Shown here piece by piece: positions 53,114-60,636 of a DNA stretch of 64,000 nucleotides. This DNA comes from Parapedobacter sp. SGR-10 (GTDB lineage: Bacteria; Bacteroidota; Bacteroidia; Sphingobacteriales; Sphingobacteriaceae), in NCBI RefSeq assembly GCF_011030405.1, contig NZ_JAAJTJ010000025.1:1-64000 (forward strand), given 5' to 3'. The translations under genes were made by a program, and so were the position numbers. The notes under the pieces were generated by a model that was not told where the DNA came from, did no database searches, and saw nothing but the letters and a program-made list of their open reading frames with translations. Numbering within the stretch: position 1 is the stretch's first letter; every line of letters starts with the position of its first letter.

Positions 53114-53189
53114 GTTGAAAATTGAAAGTGGATAGTTGAAAGTTATGGATTATGTTGTACTTTCCATTTTCAACTTTCCACTTTCCACT
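53114..53189. repeat. Heptad repeat, copy 5
   Basis: Arms GTTGAAA, ATTGAAA, GTGGATA, GTTGAAA and ACTTTCC, ATTTTCA, ACTTTCC, ACTTTCC. It supplies the last codons (KVES) and the TGA stop of the persulfide dioxygenase gene. Confidence 0.85.
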
Positions 53190-54546
53190 GTGCATATCCT
53201 CCGGAAAAATTCTTCACGTTTTCAAAACCGTTTTTAGCCAGTATAGAATATGCTATAGTCGAACGGTCGCCTGCCTGACAGTGAATGACGACCTGTTTGT
53301 TCCTACTGATTTTATCCAAGTGGTCCTGTATGGTTCCCACAAAAATATGATCAGCACCCTCTACATGCCCAGTTTCATACTCTGATGCTCCCCGAACGTC
53401 AACTATCTGTACATTATCTTTACCGATGTAGGTTTTAAACTCGTCCAAGGAAATTACGCTCGCTGTTTGTAACGCGATGCCCAGATCGTTTACATCTGAT
53501 ATGTAGCCGTAAATGTTATCCAAGCCTATACGCATCAGCTTACGGGTCAAATCTTCCATCTGGCTGTCATCGGCTACCAATATGAACTGCTCCTGATAGT
53601 TCAATAGCCAACCGCACCATGTAGAAAATGAGTTGTTGCCCTGAATATTCAGTGTTCCGGGAATAAAGCCTTTAGCGAAATCTACCTTATTTCGGGTGTC
53701 GATGACCTTGATGCCTTTTTCGTAGGCAGAGAGAAACTGTTCTTTGGATAGCCTTGGATGCTTCGGAACTTCAATCAATAAAGTACGTGGCACTTTGTTG
53801 AGGTGCTTCATCATCGCAAAATATTTCGGTGGCTCAGGTTGATCGGCCAACAGGTAATCGGTAAATCCTTTTTCGTCTTCGCCATATTGGAACGCCCAAT
53901 TTCGGATTTTTTCGTAACCAACGGTAGAACTGTGCACCGCTCCCAAAGCCTTTCCGCAAGCCGAGCCCGCTCCATGTGCAGACCATATTTGGACATATTC
54001 GGGAAGGGCAGCAAACTTTTTCAATGACTGAAACATCTGTTTTGCCCCGACTTCTTTTGTCCCAATAAGCCCTGCGGCTTTTTCTAACAGATCGGGACGG
54101 CCAATATCACCCACAAAGACAAAATCGCCTGTGAATATCATGACAGGCTTGTCCGTAGCCGAATGGTCGGTCAGTAAGAAGCTGATGCTTTCGGGCGTAT
54201 GTCCGGGCGTGTGCACAACCTCCAATGTGAGGTTGCCTACTTTAATCACATCGCCGTCTTTCAGCCCTTTGTGCGGGAACTGATACTGCCAGTCTTCGCC
54301 ACCCTCGTCCGAAAGATACATCGTTGCTCCTGTAACGGCTGCTAATTCTCTCGAGCCGCAAAGAAAGTCTGCGTGTATGTGCGTTTCGGTAATGTGTGTG
54401 ATACGCAGATTGTTCTGCTTTGCTATGTCGAGATATACATCTATATCACGTTGGGCATCTATCACGATGGCTTCGCCCGTAGCCTGGCAGCCTATTACAT
54501 AGCTGCCCTGTGCTAAACTCTTGTCATAAACGTGTTGAAAAAACAT
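53170..54546 (-). CDS. CstB-like persulfide dioxygenase-rhodanese fusion
   Basis: This 458-residue protein has a metallo-beta-lactamase domain (about 1-245: ETHIHADFLCGS near 55, VHTPGHTPES near 111, FTGDFVFVGDIGRPDLL near 139), then two rhodanese domains. The first (about 265-350) has no catalytic Cys. The second (about 370-456) has HCQAGDRS with the active-site Cys near 427. HADF in place of HADH and the pseudo-rhodanese layout match CstB of Staphylococcus aureus, which oxidises persulfides and makes thiosulfate. Its stop and last four residues come from repeat copy 5. It is the key enzyme of the sulfide module. Confidence 0.92.
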   Translation of the reverse strand: MFFQHVYDKSLAQGSYVIGCQATGEAIVIDAQRDIDVYLDIAKQNNLRITHITETHIHADFLCGSRELAAVTGATMYLSDEGGEDWQYQFPHKGLKDGDVIKVGNLTLEVVHTPGHTPESISFLLTDHSATDKPVMIFTGDFVFVGDIGRPDLLEKAAGLIGTKEVGAKQMFQSLKKFAALPEYVQIWSAHGAGSACGKALGAVHSSTVGYEKIRNWAFQYGEDEKGFTDYLLADQPEPPKYFAMMKHLNKVPRTLLIEVPKHPRLSKEQFLSAYEKGIKVIDTRNKVDFAKGFIPGTLNIQGNNSFSTWCGWLLNYQEQFILVADDSQMEDLTRKLMRIGLDNIYGYISDVNDLGIALQTASVISLDEFKTYIGKDNVQIVDVRGASEYETGHVEGADHIFVGTIQDHLDKISRNKQVVIHCQAGDRSTIAYSILAKNGFENVKNFSGGYAQWKVES

Positions 54547-54631
54547 ACTCTTTTATTTTTAGTCGTTAATTATTCTTTTGATATTACAAATTTCAGTTAC
54601 TTATTTATCCTGTACTGCTACTTTGGTCACA

Positions 54632-55066
54632 TTAGCTGATACTTGGGATCAACCGTATTTCCGTTTTCATCGAATTGGTGACCAAGCACCCCGCTTTTGC
54701 TTTTTCAACGATGCGTTGGGCTTTATCTGTATCCTTATCGGGATGGGTTAACGTGATCGTAGGAAACATTTCCGCCTGTGTGATCAGGTATTTTCCGTCC
54801 AGCATTTCTAATTTTGCTGTCGTTTTACAGCTAAAATCTTCTATTTCTACTTTAAAGTTATAGGCAATGGCCAGAAATGTTGCCATATAGCAACTGTTGA
54901 TCGATGCGACAAATAGATGTTCGGGCGACCATATTCCCGCAACACCATGGGGAAATTCGGGTGGTGTAGCACATTCAATGGTTTTTTCTAAAACAGGTGA
55001 TGATAGCTTTCCGATCCTTCCTGCTTTCCATTGTATGTCTACTTCGTAAAAATGTGTTTGTGACAT
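54632..55066 (-). CDS. OsmC-family protein
   Basis: This 144-residue protein has the OsmC/Ohr fold: NSCYMATFLAIA near 56-67 with the first Cys, and the second Cys in KAGCLVTNS near 125. Both reactive cysteines are present, as in thiol peroxidases of the family. In the sulfide module it may reduce organic hydroperoxides or handle persulfides; OsmC-like proteins occur in such clusters, so the context is supportive. It is cytoplasmic. It lies between the TauE and the CstB-like genes with gaps of 18 and 85 bases. Confidence 0.9.
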   Translation of the reverse strand: MSQTHFYEVDIQWKAGRIGKLSSPVLEKTIECATPPEFPHGVAGIWSPEHLFVASINSCYMATFLAIAYNFKVEIEDFSCKTTAKLEMLDGKYLITQAEMFPTITLTHPDKDTDKAQRIVEKAKAGCLVTNSMKTEIRLIPSIS

Positions 55067-55084
55067 AATATTTGTTTTTTTTGA

Positions 55085-55882
55085 TTATCGGATAACAGTT
55101 TCTTTGAGGACAATATAAATACCCATGACCAATACGAACCACCCGAATGCGGGCTTTAGCTTATCTCCATTGATACGTTTGGAAAGTCCCATTCCGGTGA
55201 AAATACCGATAATAGCAAAGACGGTAACTTTTGAAAGAAAAACCCAATCTATAACCGTTTCGCCACTTTCGCCAAAGAAGCCGATCAATGATTTTGCGGC
55301 TATGATGACCAATGACGTGCCCACGGCTTCTTTCATGGGTAGCTTGCTCAACAATACCAATGCTGGGATAATCAAAAAACCTCCTCCTGCGCCTACAAGT
55401 CCTGTCAGTATGCCGACAAGTATTCCTTCCATAAGAATTAAGGGATAATTGAACTGCTGTTTTTGTGGAGCTTCATCCGTTACGTCTTTCTCTTTTTTGA
55501 TCATACTGTAAGAAGTGAAGATCATAAGCACAGCAAACAGCAACATCAGTAACATGTTCTTGGTAACGGTGAAATTTCCAATACTGAAAACCTCCTGCGG
55601 AATAGCAGGAACAATATATGCCCTTGTGAGAAAGACGGATATAATGGATGGGATACCGAAAACAATTGCGGTTTTGATGTTGATCAATCCTTTTTTGAAA
55701 AAAGAAAATGAACCGACAATGCTCGTTGTACCGACGACAAAAAGAGAGTAAGCAGTTGCTAAGACAACATCTAGGTTAAAGAGATAAACCAATACCGGAA
55801 CGGTAAGGATACTGCCTCCTCCACCGATTAAACCTAATGCTATGCCTATAAAAATGGAAGCTAAATATCCTGCTGTATCCAT
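55085..55882 (-). CDS. TauE/SafE-family sulfite exporter (TSUP)
   Basis: This 265-residue membrane protein has about eight helices in two repeats, with the family motifs IGIALGLIGGGGSILTVPVLVYL near residues 12-34 and GILTGLVGAGGGFLIIPALVLL near 158. TauE/SafE proteins export sulfite or related anions. Beside the persulfide dioxygenase, whose product is sulfite, export of that product is the likely job. It is the first structural gene after the four-helix-bundle insertion. The start at ATG 55882 is well supported. Confidence 0.92.
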   Translation of the reverse strand: MDTAGYLASIFIGIALGLIGGGGSILTVPVLVYLFNLDVVLATAYSLFVVGTTSIVGSFSFFKKGLINIKTAIVFGIPSIISVFLTRAYIVPAIPQEVFSIGNFTVTKNMLLMLLFAVLMIFTSYSMIKKEKDVTDEAPQKQQFNYPLILMEGILVGILTGLVGAGGGFLIIPALVLLSKLPMKEAVGTSLVIIAAKSLIGFFGESGETVIDWVFLSKVTVFAIIGIFTGMGLSKRINGDKLKPAFGWFVLVMGIYIVLKETVIR

Positions 55883-55950
55883 AGTTGTTTGAATTGATAC
55901 TGCAAATTTGCATCAATCCAAGATCTTGTACAGCTACTTTAGTCACATAA

Positions 55951-56027
55951 GAGTTGAGAGTGGAGAGTTGAAAATTGAAAGTGATAAAACAGACCGTTTT
56001 CCACTCTCCATTCTCAACTTTCAACTA
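55951..56027. repeat. Heptad repeat, copy 6 (3' flank of the four-helix-bundle gene)
   Basis: Arm GTTGAGA, GTGGAGA, GTTGAAA, ATTGAAA, GTG and complementary arm TTTTCCA, CTCTCCA, TTCTCAA, CTTTCAA. The TAG stop of the four-helix-bundle gene (56025-56027) is in its edge. Confidence 0.85.
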
Positions 56028-56384
56028 AATTCTATTAAGTTTTTGTTTAGTGGTTTTTACTATGGAGACCAATATTTTTACAAGCTCTTCAGCATCATTA
56101 TGTATGGATTGAAATTCGTCTTCAGACAAATAGGCGGTTTCTCTAAGTAAAATAACCCAATACAGTGTTTCATTGGCTTCTTTTAGTGCAATGTTCATCT
56201 TGTTAAGGAAATCTGCCTTTGACTGGGCGTGTTCAGCTTCTCTAACCAAAGCTCCAATTGCTGTTCCGCTTCTTAGGAACTGTTTTGATAGCACAAATTC
56301 TTTTTTCTGTTCAGACAAATATTGATATAACTTTACTGTTCTTATAGCAAACCTTAGACTTTTATCAGCTATTCCATTTTCCAT
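56025..56384 (-). CDS. Four-helix-bundle protein (S23/IVP-like, TIGR02436)
   Basis: This 119-residue, entirely alpha-helical protein matches the four-helix-bundle family originally found in 23S rRNA intervening sequences and related to the Avd subunit of diversity-generating retroelements. Features: FAIRTVKLYQYLSEQKKEFVL near 13, QFLRSGTAIGALVREAEHAQS near 36, and ALKEANETLYWVILLRETAYLS near 66. It is inserted between the Crp regulator and the TauE gene of an otherwise contiguous module and is flanked on both sides by heptad repeats. Its biochemical role is unknown; nucleic-acid binding is suggested by the family's basic surface. It may be the trans-acting partner of the repeats. Confidence 0.88.
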   Translation of the reverse strand: MENGIADKSLRFAIRTVKLYQYLSEQKKEFVLSKQFLRSGTAIGALVREAEHAQSKADFLNKMNIALKEANETLYWVILLRETAYLSEDEFQSIHNDAEELVKILVSIVKTTKQKLNRI

Positions 56385-56400
56385 AAAATGTGTTTTTACG

Positions 56401-56437
56401 ATTTTCCACTTTCAACTCTCCACTTTCAACTCTCCAC
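56401..56437. repeat. Heptad repeat, copy 7 (5' flank of the four-helix-bundle gene)
   Basis: One arm only: ATTTTCC, ACTTTCA, ACTCTCC, ACTTTCA, ACTCTCC, AC. It supplies the last codons (VES) and TGA stop of the Crp-family gene. Confidence 0.85.
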
Positions 56438-57055
56438 CAACACGATTTTGTTTCTACCCAGTTTGACCATTCCATTTTCTTCCAACTGCTTCAAGAGACG
56501 TGATACGACGGCCCTTGCTGTACCCAGTTCGTTGGCGAGTTGTTCGTGGGTAATATTTAGCGTATTATTGCCTGTGAGTTCCTGTTTTTTGTACAGTAAA
56601 TCCAATAACCGTTCATCTACTTTCTTGAAGGCTATGGCGTTGACAATTTCCAATAGCTCTTCAAAACGTTTGTGATACAAACGAAAAATATAATCAAGCC
56701 ACTGCGGATATTCTTTGATGAACAACGTTACTTTATCCATAGGCAGAAAAAGTATTTCGGCATCTTCTTCTACCTCGGCTTTGACTTTGCTGGTTTCATT
56801 GTGCATGCCACCCAGAAAAGACATGATGCAGCTTTCTCCAGCTTTGATATAATACAGCAAAATTTCCTTGCCGTCGTCTTCCGTTCGGATCACTTTCAAT
56901 GTTCCTTTCGTGACAATGGGGATAGAACGGATAGAGGCATTTTCATTCAGGATAATGCTTCCGGCTTTATACTCTTTTCGTATGCTGTACTGTTGTAGTT
57001 TTTCGACTAATTCGGGCGAAGATTTAAATTCTGTAATCTGCTCCAGTTGTTCCAT
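56426..57055 (-). CDS. Crp/Fnr-family transcriptional regulator
   Basis: ATG 57055 is used; the frame also opens at TTG 57061. The 209-residue protein has a cyclic-nucleotide-binding-like domain (about 10-130, with LLYYIKAGESCIMSFLGGM) and a C-terminal winged helix (about 150-207; HEQLANELGTARAVVSRLLKQLEENG is the helix-turn-helix). Cys residues near the effector pocket could sense redox or sulfane sulfur. It heads the sulfide module and probably controls it, as persulfide-responsive regulators do in analogous clusters. Its 3' end lies in repeat copy 7. Effector unknown. Confidence 0.88.
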   Translation of the reverse strand: MEQLEQITEFKSSPELVEKLQQYSIRKEYKAGSIILNENASIRSIPIVTKGTLKVIRTEDDGKEILLYYIKAGESCIMSFLGGMHNETSKVKAEVEEDAEILFLPMDKVTLFIKEYPQWLDYIFRLYHKRFEELLEIVNAIAFKKVDERLLDLLYKKQELTGNNTLNITHEQLANELGTARAVVSRLLKQLEENGMVKLGRNKIVLVES

Positions 57056-57084
57056 ATACAAAGAAAATTTAGTAAAGATACTTA

Positions 57085-57247
57085 GGGACTGTTTAAAATT
57101 TATCCAATAATTTCATCATCATTTTTCTTTCCAATGATTGATGGGGGCTCAACGCTTTTAGCGTCTCGTTTTTTATGCTTCCTTGCCTACTTGCAAATTT
57201 TGGCTGTGACTTCGTTAAATTTTACTATACAAATTTAAACAGGCTCT
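57085..57247. mobile_element. MITE-like element with terminal inverted repeats
   Basis: GGGACTGTTTAAAATTT (57085-57101) and AAATTTAAACAGGCTCT (57231-57247) are imperfect inverted ends of a 163-bp block with no ORF. Its first end matches the element at 50158. The far end abuts the stop codon of the methyltransferase gene. It fills the gap between that gene and the Crp gene. Confidence 0.65.
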
Positions 57248-57815
57248 AAAAATACCGCCTTACTTTCTTACAGTAGGCATTAAAAGCTTCTCCGTATTGT
57301 TCTTGCAAGAAATTTTCTTCTTTTAATACCTGCGTATGAAATCTTAAAGTAGCAACAACAATGTATATCAGCAATATCCAGCTCGGAAAAATTAAGAACT
57401 GTCCGATAAGCATAATAGCGAAAGATACATAAATAGGATTTCGGCTAACGGCAAAAGCACCTGTTGTAATCAATCCCTGTTCAGTGTTTTCGACCAAACC
57501 GACACGAAAACTTTTACTGAACGAAATCATTGTCCATAGAAAAAACACAAGTGCAATAAAACAGGTCAATGCTCCCATCCAAGAAACCGCTTCTGATGGA
57601 AACAATGCCTGTCCTTTGATAGTCGGCAAATGAAAAGCATTGGCTATAAGGATATAAAAATAGAAAAGTGCAAAGGGAAGTATGAAGAAATCCTTTTTGT
57701 CTTTTCTGCCAAATTCCATCGCTTCGATACCTTGTTTTTTTAGATTGCGGGTGCGGACAAGTACCAGCACAATAAATAAAACAATGGTTATTATTCCGAA
57801 ATATACCTGCATCAT
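57246..57815 (-). CDS. Isoprenylcysteine carboxyl methyltransferase (ICMT)-family membrane protein
   Basis: This 189-residue protein has about five hydrophobic helices. The C-terminal half carries the ICMT/PEMT-type S-adenosylmethionine-binding pattern: FRVGLVENTEQGLITTGAFAVSRNPIYVSF near 102-131, and ending LKEENFLQEQYGEAFNAYCKKVRRYF with the conserved Glu-Glu and Tyr. Bacterial members methylate small molecules or thiols; the substrate is unknown. It starts 19 bases after the universal stress protein gene, so they may be co-transcribed. Its TAG stop touches the MITE-like element. Confidence 0.82.
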   Translation of the reverse strand: MMQVYFGIITIVLFIVLVLVRTRNLKKQGIEAMEFGRKDKKDFFILPFALFYFYILIANAFHLPTIKGQALFPSEAVSWMGALTCFIALVFFLWTMISFSKSFRVGLVENTEQGLITTGAFAVSRNPIYVSFAIMLIGQFLIFPSWILLIYIVVATLRFHTQVLKEENFLQEQYGEAFNAYCKKVRRYF

Positions 57816-57834
57816 TTTGATTTCCGAATTGTAT

Positions 57835-58629
57835 TTATTGTCCCGATCGATATATCAATAAAGGTACGATGGAATTATATGCCAACTTTTGAGTGACACT
57901 GGATTTGAACATGCCTTCCAGAAACCCGTATTTGCCCGATATACTAATCAACAATTGGGCATTGTTGTCCCTTATACAATCGATTACACTGCTAGCTGTG
58001 TCTCTATTGGTGAGAAAATGATAGGAGGGATCCAACTCTTCAAACATATCCAACATGTCTTTCAATGCTGTGTATAAAACAGCTTTAGACATCTTCTCGT
58101 TTTCTCTGCCGACATTGACGACCATTAGGTTTGCACCTAGTGTTTTGACGAAAGTTTTGATATTCTCTTCGGGCACACGGATGGGCAGATCGGGTATGAT
58201 GGGCAATGCAAGCGCTATATTTTCTATCGGTACAAACGGAGACTTGGCGGGCACGACCAATACAGGAATATCGATATTTTGCGAAACTTTAAAGACATTG
58301 CTGCCGATCAGTTTTTGGCCAACCTTGTTGCGACCCGTAATCCCCATGATGATCAATGAAACTCCGTGCTGTCTTACCAAAGTGGAGATACCTTCCGTCA
58401 AGGTTTCGTGGTTTACTTCACAGATGATTTCGATTGTATCGTTTTGACGAAATTGTTGAGCCATTTCTTCGAGCTCTTTTAAAAGAATGTCATGAACATC
58501 ATCCTTAGCGGTATGGCTATGATAGAAAACAACCTGGCGGCTATGGAGTAAAGGCAAAAGACCCATGGCATACTGTGTTGCTTCCAAGGCATTTTCAGAA
58601 AAATCGATCGGAATGAGCAAAGTGTTCAT
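57835..58629 (-). CDS. Universal stress protein (UspA family)
   Basis: This 264-residue protein has an N-terminal Usp domain (about 1-140) starting TLLIPIDFSENALEATQYAM and containing the glycine-rich ATP-binding segment IIMGITGRNKVGQKLIGSNVFKV near 102, followed by a degenerate second Usp-like half. Two-domain Usp proteins are usual in Bacteroidota. It acts in the cytoplasm under stress. It diverges from the arsR-type operon, and TATCTTTA lies upstream as a one-mismatch -7 element. Confidence 0.88.
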   Translation of the reverse strand: MNTLLIPIDFSENALEATQYAMGLLPLLHSRQVVFYHSHTAKDDVHDILLKELEEMAQQFRQNDTIEIICEVNHETLTEGISTLVRQHGVSLIIMGITGRNKVGQKLIGSNVFKVSQNIDIPVLVVPAKSPFVPIENIALALPIIPDLPIRVPEENIKTFVKTLGANLMVVNVGRENEKMSKAVLYTALKDMLDMFEELDPSYHFLTNRDTASSVIDCIRDNNAQLLISISGKYGFLEGMFKSSVTQKLAYNSIVPLLIYRSGQ

Positions 58630-58710
58630 GTTTCATCAAGATTAGATAATCTATAAAGATAACCAATTCGGTTGAGTCTATGTAACCTTTGGAAAAAAAC
58701 GTATAAAAAA

Positions 58711-58742
58711 TTTGTGTAGTCGAATGGCTACATTTATATTTG
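58711..58742 (+). promoter_or_regulatory. Promoter of the ArsR-family operon
   Basis: TTTG (58711-58714), 20-bp spacer, TATATTTG (58735-58742), both exact. The predicted start is near 58747, giving a 14-nt leader. Confidence 0.8.
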
Positions 58743-58758
58743 TAGTCAAATGGCTTCA
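58715..58758. promoter_or_regulatory. Candidate ArsR operator: two near-identical 18-bp direct repeats
   Basis: TGTAGTCGAATGGCTACA (58715-58732) and TGTAGTCAAATGGCTTCA (58741-58758), start-to-start distance 26 bp. The first is itself a dyad (TGTAG/CTACA). One lies between the -33 and -7 elements, and the other covers the end of the -7 element and the transcript start, ideal for autorepression. Confidence 0.7.
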
Positions 58759-58760
58759 TA

Positions 58761-59081
58761 ATGGATTTGAGACGAGATGTTTTTCAGGCTATTGCCGATC
58801 CGACGAGAAGGACAATCCTTCTGTTGGTTGCTTCACAAGCTATGACAGCAGGTGCGATTGCGTCAAACTTTGACAGCGCAAGACCGACTGTTTCCAAACA
58901 TTTGCAAATTCTTACCCAATGTGAGTTGCTCCGGCAGGAACAAAACGGCAGGGAGATCTATTATCATCTCAATGCCAAAAAAATGAAAGAAGTCGCGGAC
59001 TTTATCGAGCCTTTCCGAGCCATGTGGGAGGAACGGTTTGACAAACTGGAAGTTGTCATGAAAAATTATAAAAACACATAA
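58761..59081 (+). CDS. ArsR-family winged-helix regulator
   Basis: This 106-residue protein is a typical ArsR-type repressor of the SRPBCC-linked group: [25 protein letters not shown] near residue 12, recognition helix [18 protein letters not shown] near 45, and the beta-hairpin GREIYYHL near 67. It lacks the metal-binding Cys pairs of arsenic or cadmium sensors, so the inducer is not a metal by the known site types. Its ATG follows a well-formed promoter and tandem operator, and the next gene starts one base after its stop. It probably represses its own four-gene operon. Confidence 0.92.
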   Translation: MDLRRDVFQAIADPTRRTILLLVASQAMTAGAIASNFDSARPTVSKHLQILTQCELLRQEQNGREIYYHLNAKKMKEVADFIEPFRAMWEERFDKLEVVMKNYKNT

Positions 59082-59082
59082 A

Positions 59083-59547
59083 ATGGAACAGAAAACAAAA
59101 GTCCATGCCGAAGATGGCAGACAGGAAATCATCATCACAAGGGAATTTGATTTGCCGCTGGAATTGCTTTTTAAAGCTTATGAAGAGCCCGAGCTGTTCG
59201 AACAATGGATGGGCACAAAAGTGCTGAAAATGGAAAACAAAAAGCATGGTTCGTATGCTTTTGAAACATCTCATGATGGGAACGTTGTTTTTCGGGCGAA
59301 TGGAACCATACATGAATTTGTGTCGAACCAAAGAATCACACGGACATTTGAAATGGAAAACACGCCTTTTCCGGTCCAAATTGAGTATCTGGAGTTTGAA
59401 CAGTTAACGGAGCAGACCAGCAAACTCACGATGCAGATTGTGTTCAAATCGGTAGCGTTCAGAGATCAGTTGTTGCAAATGCCTTTTGCACAAGGTCTCA
59501 ATATGGCACATGATAAGTTGGAAGAAGTCATTTGTAAATTAAAATAA
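59083..59547 (+). CDS. SRPBCC/AHSA1 domain protein
   Basis: This 154-residue protein is a START/AHSA1-type fold: IIITREFDLPLELLFKAYEEPELFEQWMG near residues 15-43, then a beta-sheet, and a C-terminal long helix (DQLLQMPFAQGLNMAHDKLEEV). Such proteins bind hydrophobic ligands in a deep cavity. In ArsR-linked operons they are the most frequent partner of this regulator type, but the ligand is unknown. It starts one base after the arsR-type stop codon, so translation is probably coupled. Confidence 0.88.
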   Translation: MEQKTKVHAEDGRQEIIITREFDLPLELLFKAYEEPELFEQWMGTKVLKMENKKHGSYAFETSHDGNVVFRANGTIHEFVSNQRITRTFEMENTPFPVQIEYLEFEQLTEQTSKLTMQIVFKSVAFRDQLLQMPFAQGLNMAHDKLEEVICKLK

Positions 59548-59553
59548 CAAAAT

Positions 59554-59937
59554 ATGAAAAAGCGACACAGCATTATTTATTGGATTACAACCATCTTCCT
59601 CTCCATCGGGATGACAGCAGGGGGAGTACAGCAAATGCTCCAAATAGGCGGTTACAATGAAATAGTCAGCAGTCTTGGTTATCCCTTGTATGTTTTGAGT
59701 ATTCTTGGAGTATGGAAAATCCTAGGGGTCATTGCTATTCTGATCCCAAAATTCCCATTATTGAAGGAATGGGCCTATGCCGGATTTTTCTTTGCTATGT
59801 CTGGAGCGGCCATTTCGCATTTGGCTACGGGGCAACAATTTGTAGAAGCTGTCCCTTCGCTGATATTGTTGATCGTCACGGTTTTGTCCTGGTATTTCAG
59901 ACCTGCGGATAGAAAAATCACGTTAAAGATAAACTAA
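59554..59937 (+). CDS. DoxX-family membrane protein
   Basis: This 127-residue protein has four membrane helices, with VQQMLQIGGYNEIVSSLGYPLYVLSILGVWKILGVIAIL near 26-64 and a short C-terminal tail (RPADRKITLKIN), matching small DoxX/DoxD-like proteins. Its role is not known; DoxX proteins are linked to membrane redox or thiol stress in other bacteria. It is third in the ArsR operon, six bases after the SRPBCC gene. Confidence 0.87.
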   Translation: MKKRHSIIYWITTIFLSIGMTAGGVQQMLQIGGYNEIVSSLGYPLYVLSILGVWKILGVIAILIPKFPLLKEWAYAGFFFAMSGAAISHLATGQQFVEAVPSLILLIVTVLSWYFRPADRKITLKIN

Positions 59938-59948
59938 AACAAGCTTTT

Positions 59949-60530
59949 ATGCCTACACAAGCCGATCACTTTTTTGCAAATGCCAGGCGATGGAAAGACG
60001 AATTCCTCTTGTTGCGCGATATCGTCCGTGAAAACAAATCCTTGGAAGAAGATTACAAATGGATGCACCCATGTTATACCTTTAGGAGAAAAAACATCGT
60101 ACTCGTCCATGGGTTTAAAGAATATTGTGCGCTGTTGTTTCATAAAGGTGCTTTATTGAAAGACCCAAAAGGAATTTTGATACAGCAGACGGAAAATGTG
60201 CAGTCTGCCCGGCAGATCCGGTTTACAAATGTCGAACAGATCCTCAAATTACAATCCGTTATAGAGGATTATATCCGAGAAGCGATTGAACTTGAAAAAT
60301 CGGGCAAGAAAGTAGAAATGAAAAAAGTAGTGGACTATCCTGTGCCGGATGAATTTCAACGAGTATTGGACGGGGATGATGCATTGCGCAAAGCCTTTTA
60401 TGCTTTGACCCCAGGACGGCAAAAAGGATATTTATTTTACTTTAACCAGGCCAAACAATCCAAAACAAGGGAAGCCCGGATCGAAAAATATTATCAACAT
60501 ATCCTAGATGGGAAAGGGGTGGACGATTGA
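59949..60530 (+). CDS. YdeI/OmpD-associated family protein (DUF1801-like)
   Basis: This 193-residue soluble protein has an N-terminal DUF1801/YdhG-type domain (about 15-110, with EDYKWMHPCYTFRRKNIVLVHGFKEYCALLFHKGALL) and a C-terminal YdeI-type helical part (about 130-190, VPDEFQRVLDGDDALRKAFYALTPGRQKGYLFYFNQAKQSKTREARIEK). It is last in the four-gene ArsR operon, 11 bases after the DoxX gene. The biochemical function is unknown; YdeI is linked to stress or peptide resistance in enteric bacteria. The family assignment is firm. Confidence 0.87.
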   Translation: MPTQADHFFANARRWKDEFLLLRDIVRENKSLEEDYKWMHPCYTFRRKNIVLVHGFKEYCALLFHKGALLKDPKGILIQQTENVQSARQIRFTNVEQILKLQSVIEDYIREAIELEKSGKKVEMKKVVDYPVPDEFQRVLDGDDALRKAFYALTPGRQKGYLFYFNQAKQSKTREARIEKYYQHILDGKGVDD

Positions 60531-60605
60531 CTTAATTGTTCTTTCGATCATATGGATATTGTCTATTCACCAAAAGTAATGCTTTTTGGTGGATACGTCG
60601 TTTTA

Positions 60606-60636
60606 TTGGATACAATGACCAAAATGTGTACCTTTG
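60606..60636 (+). promoter_or_regulatory. Promoter for the second ABC-F gene
   Basis: TTG (60606-60608), 20-bp spacer, TACCTTTG (60629-60636) exact. The leader to the ATG is about 113 nt, long for this window, and contains two ATGTAA start-stop hexamers (60665-60670, 60672-60677). Confidence 0.7.

Noticed and set aside
52075..53195. Overlapping ORFs containing peptides such as NFQLSTFNFQL and KVENGKW
   Set aside because: These peptides are translations of the heptad repeat in various frames, not proteins.
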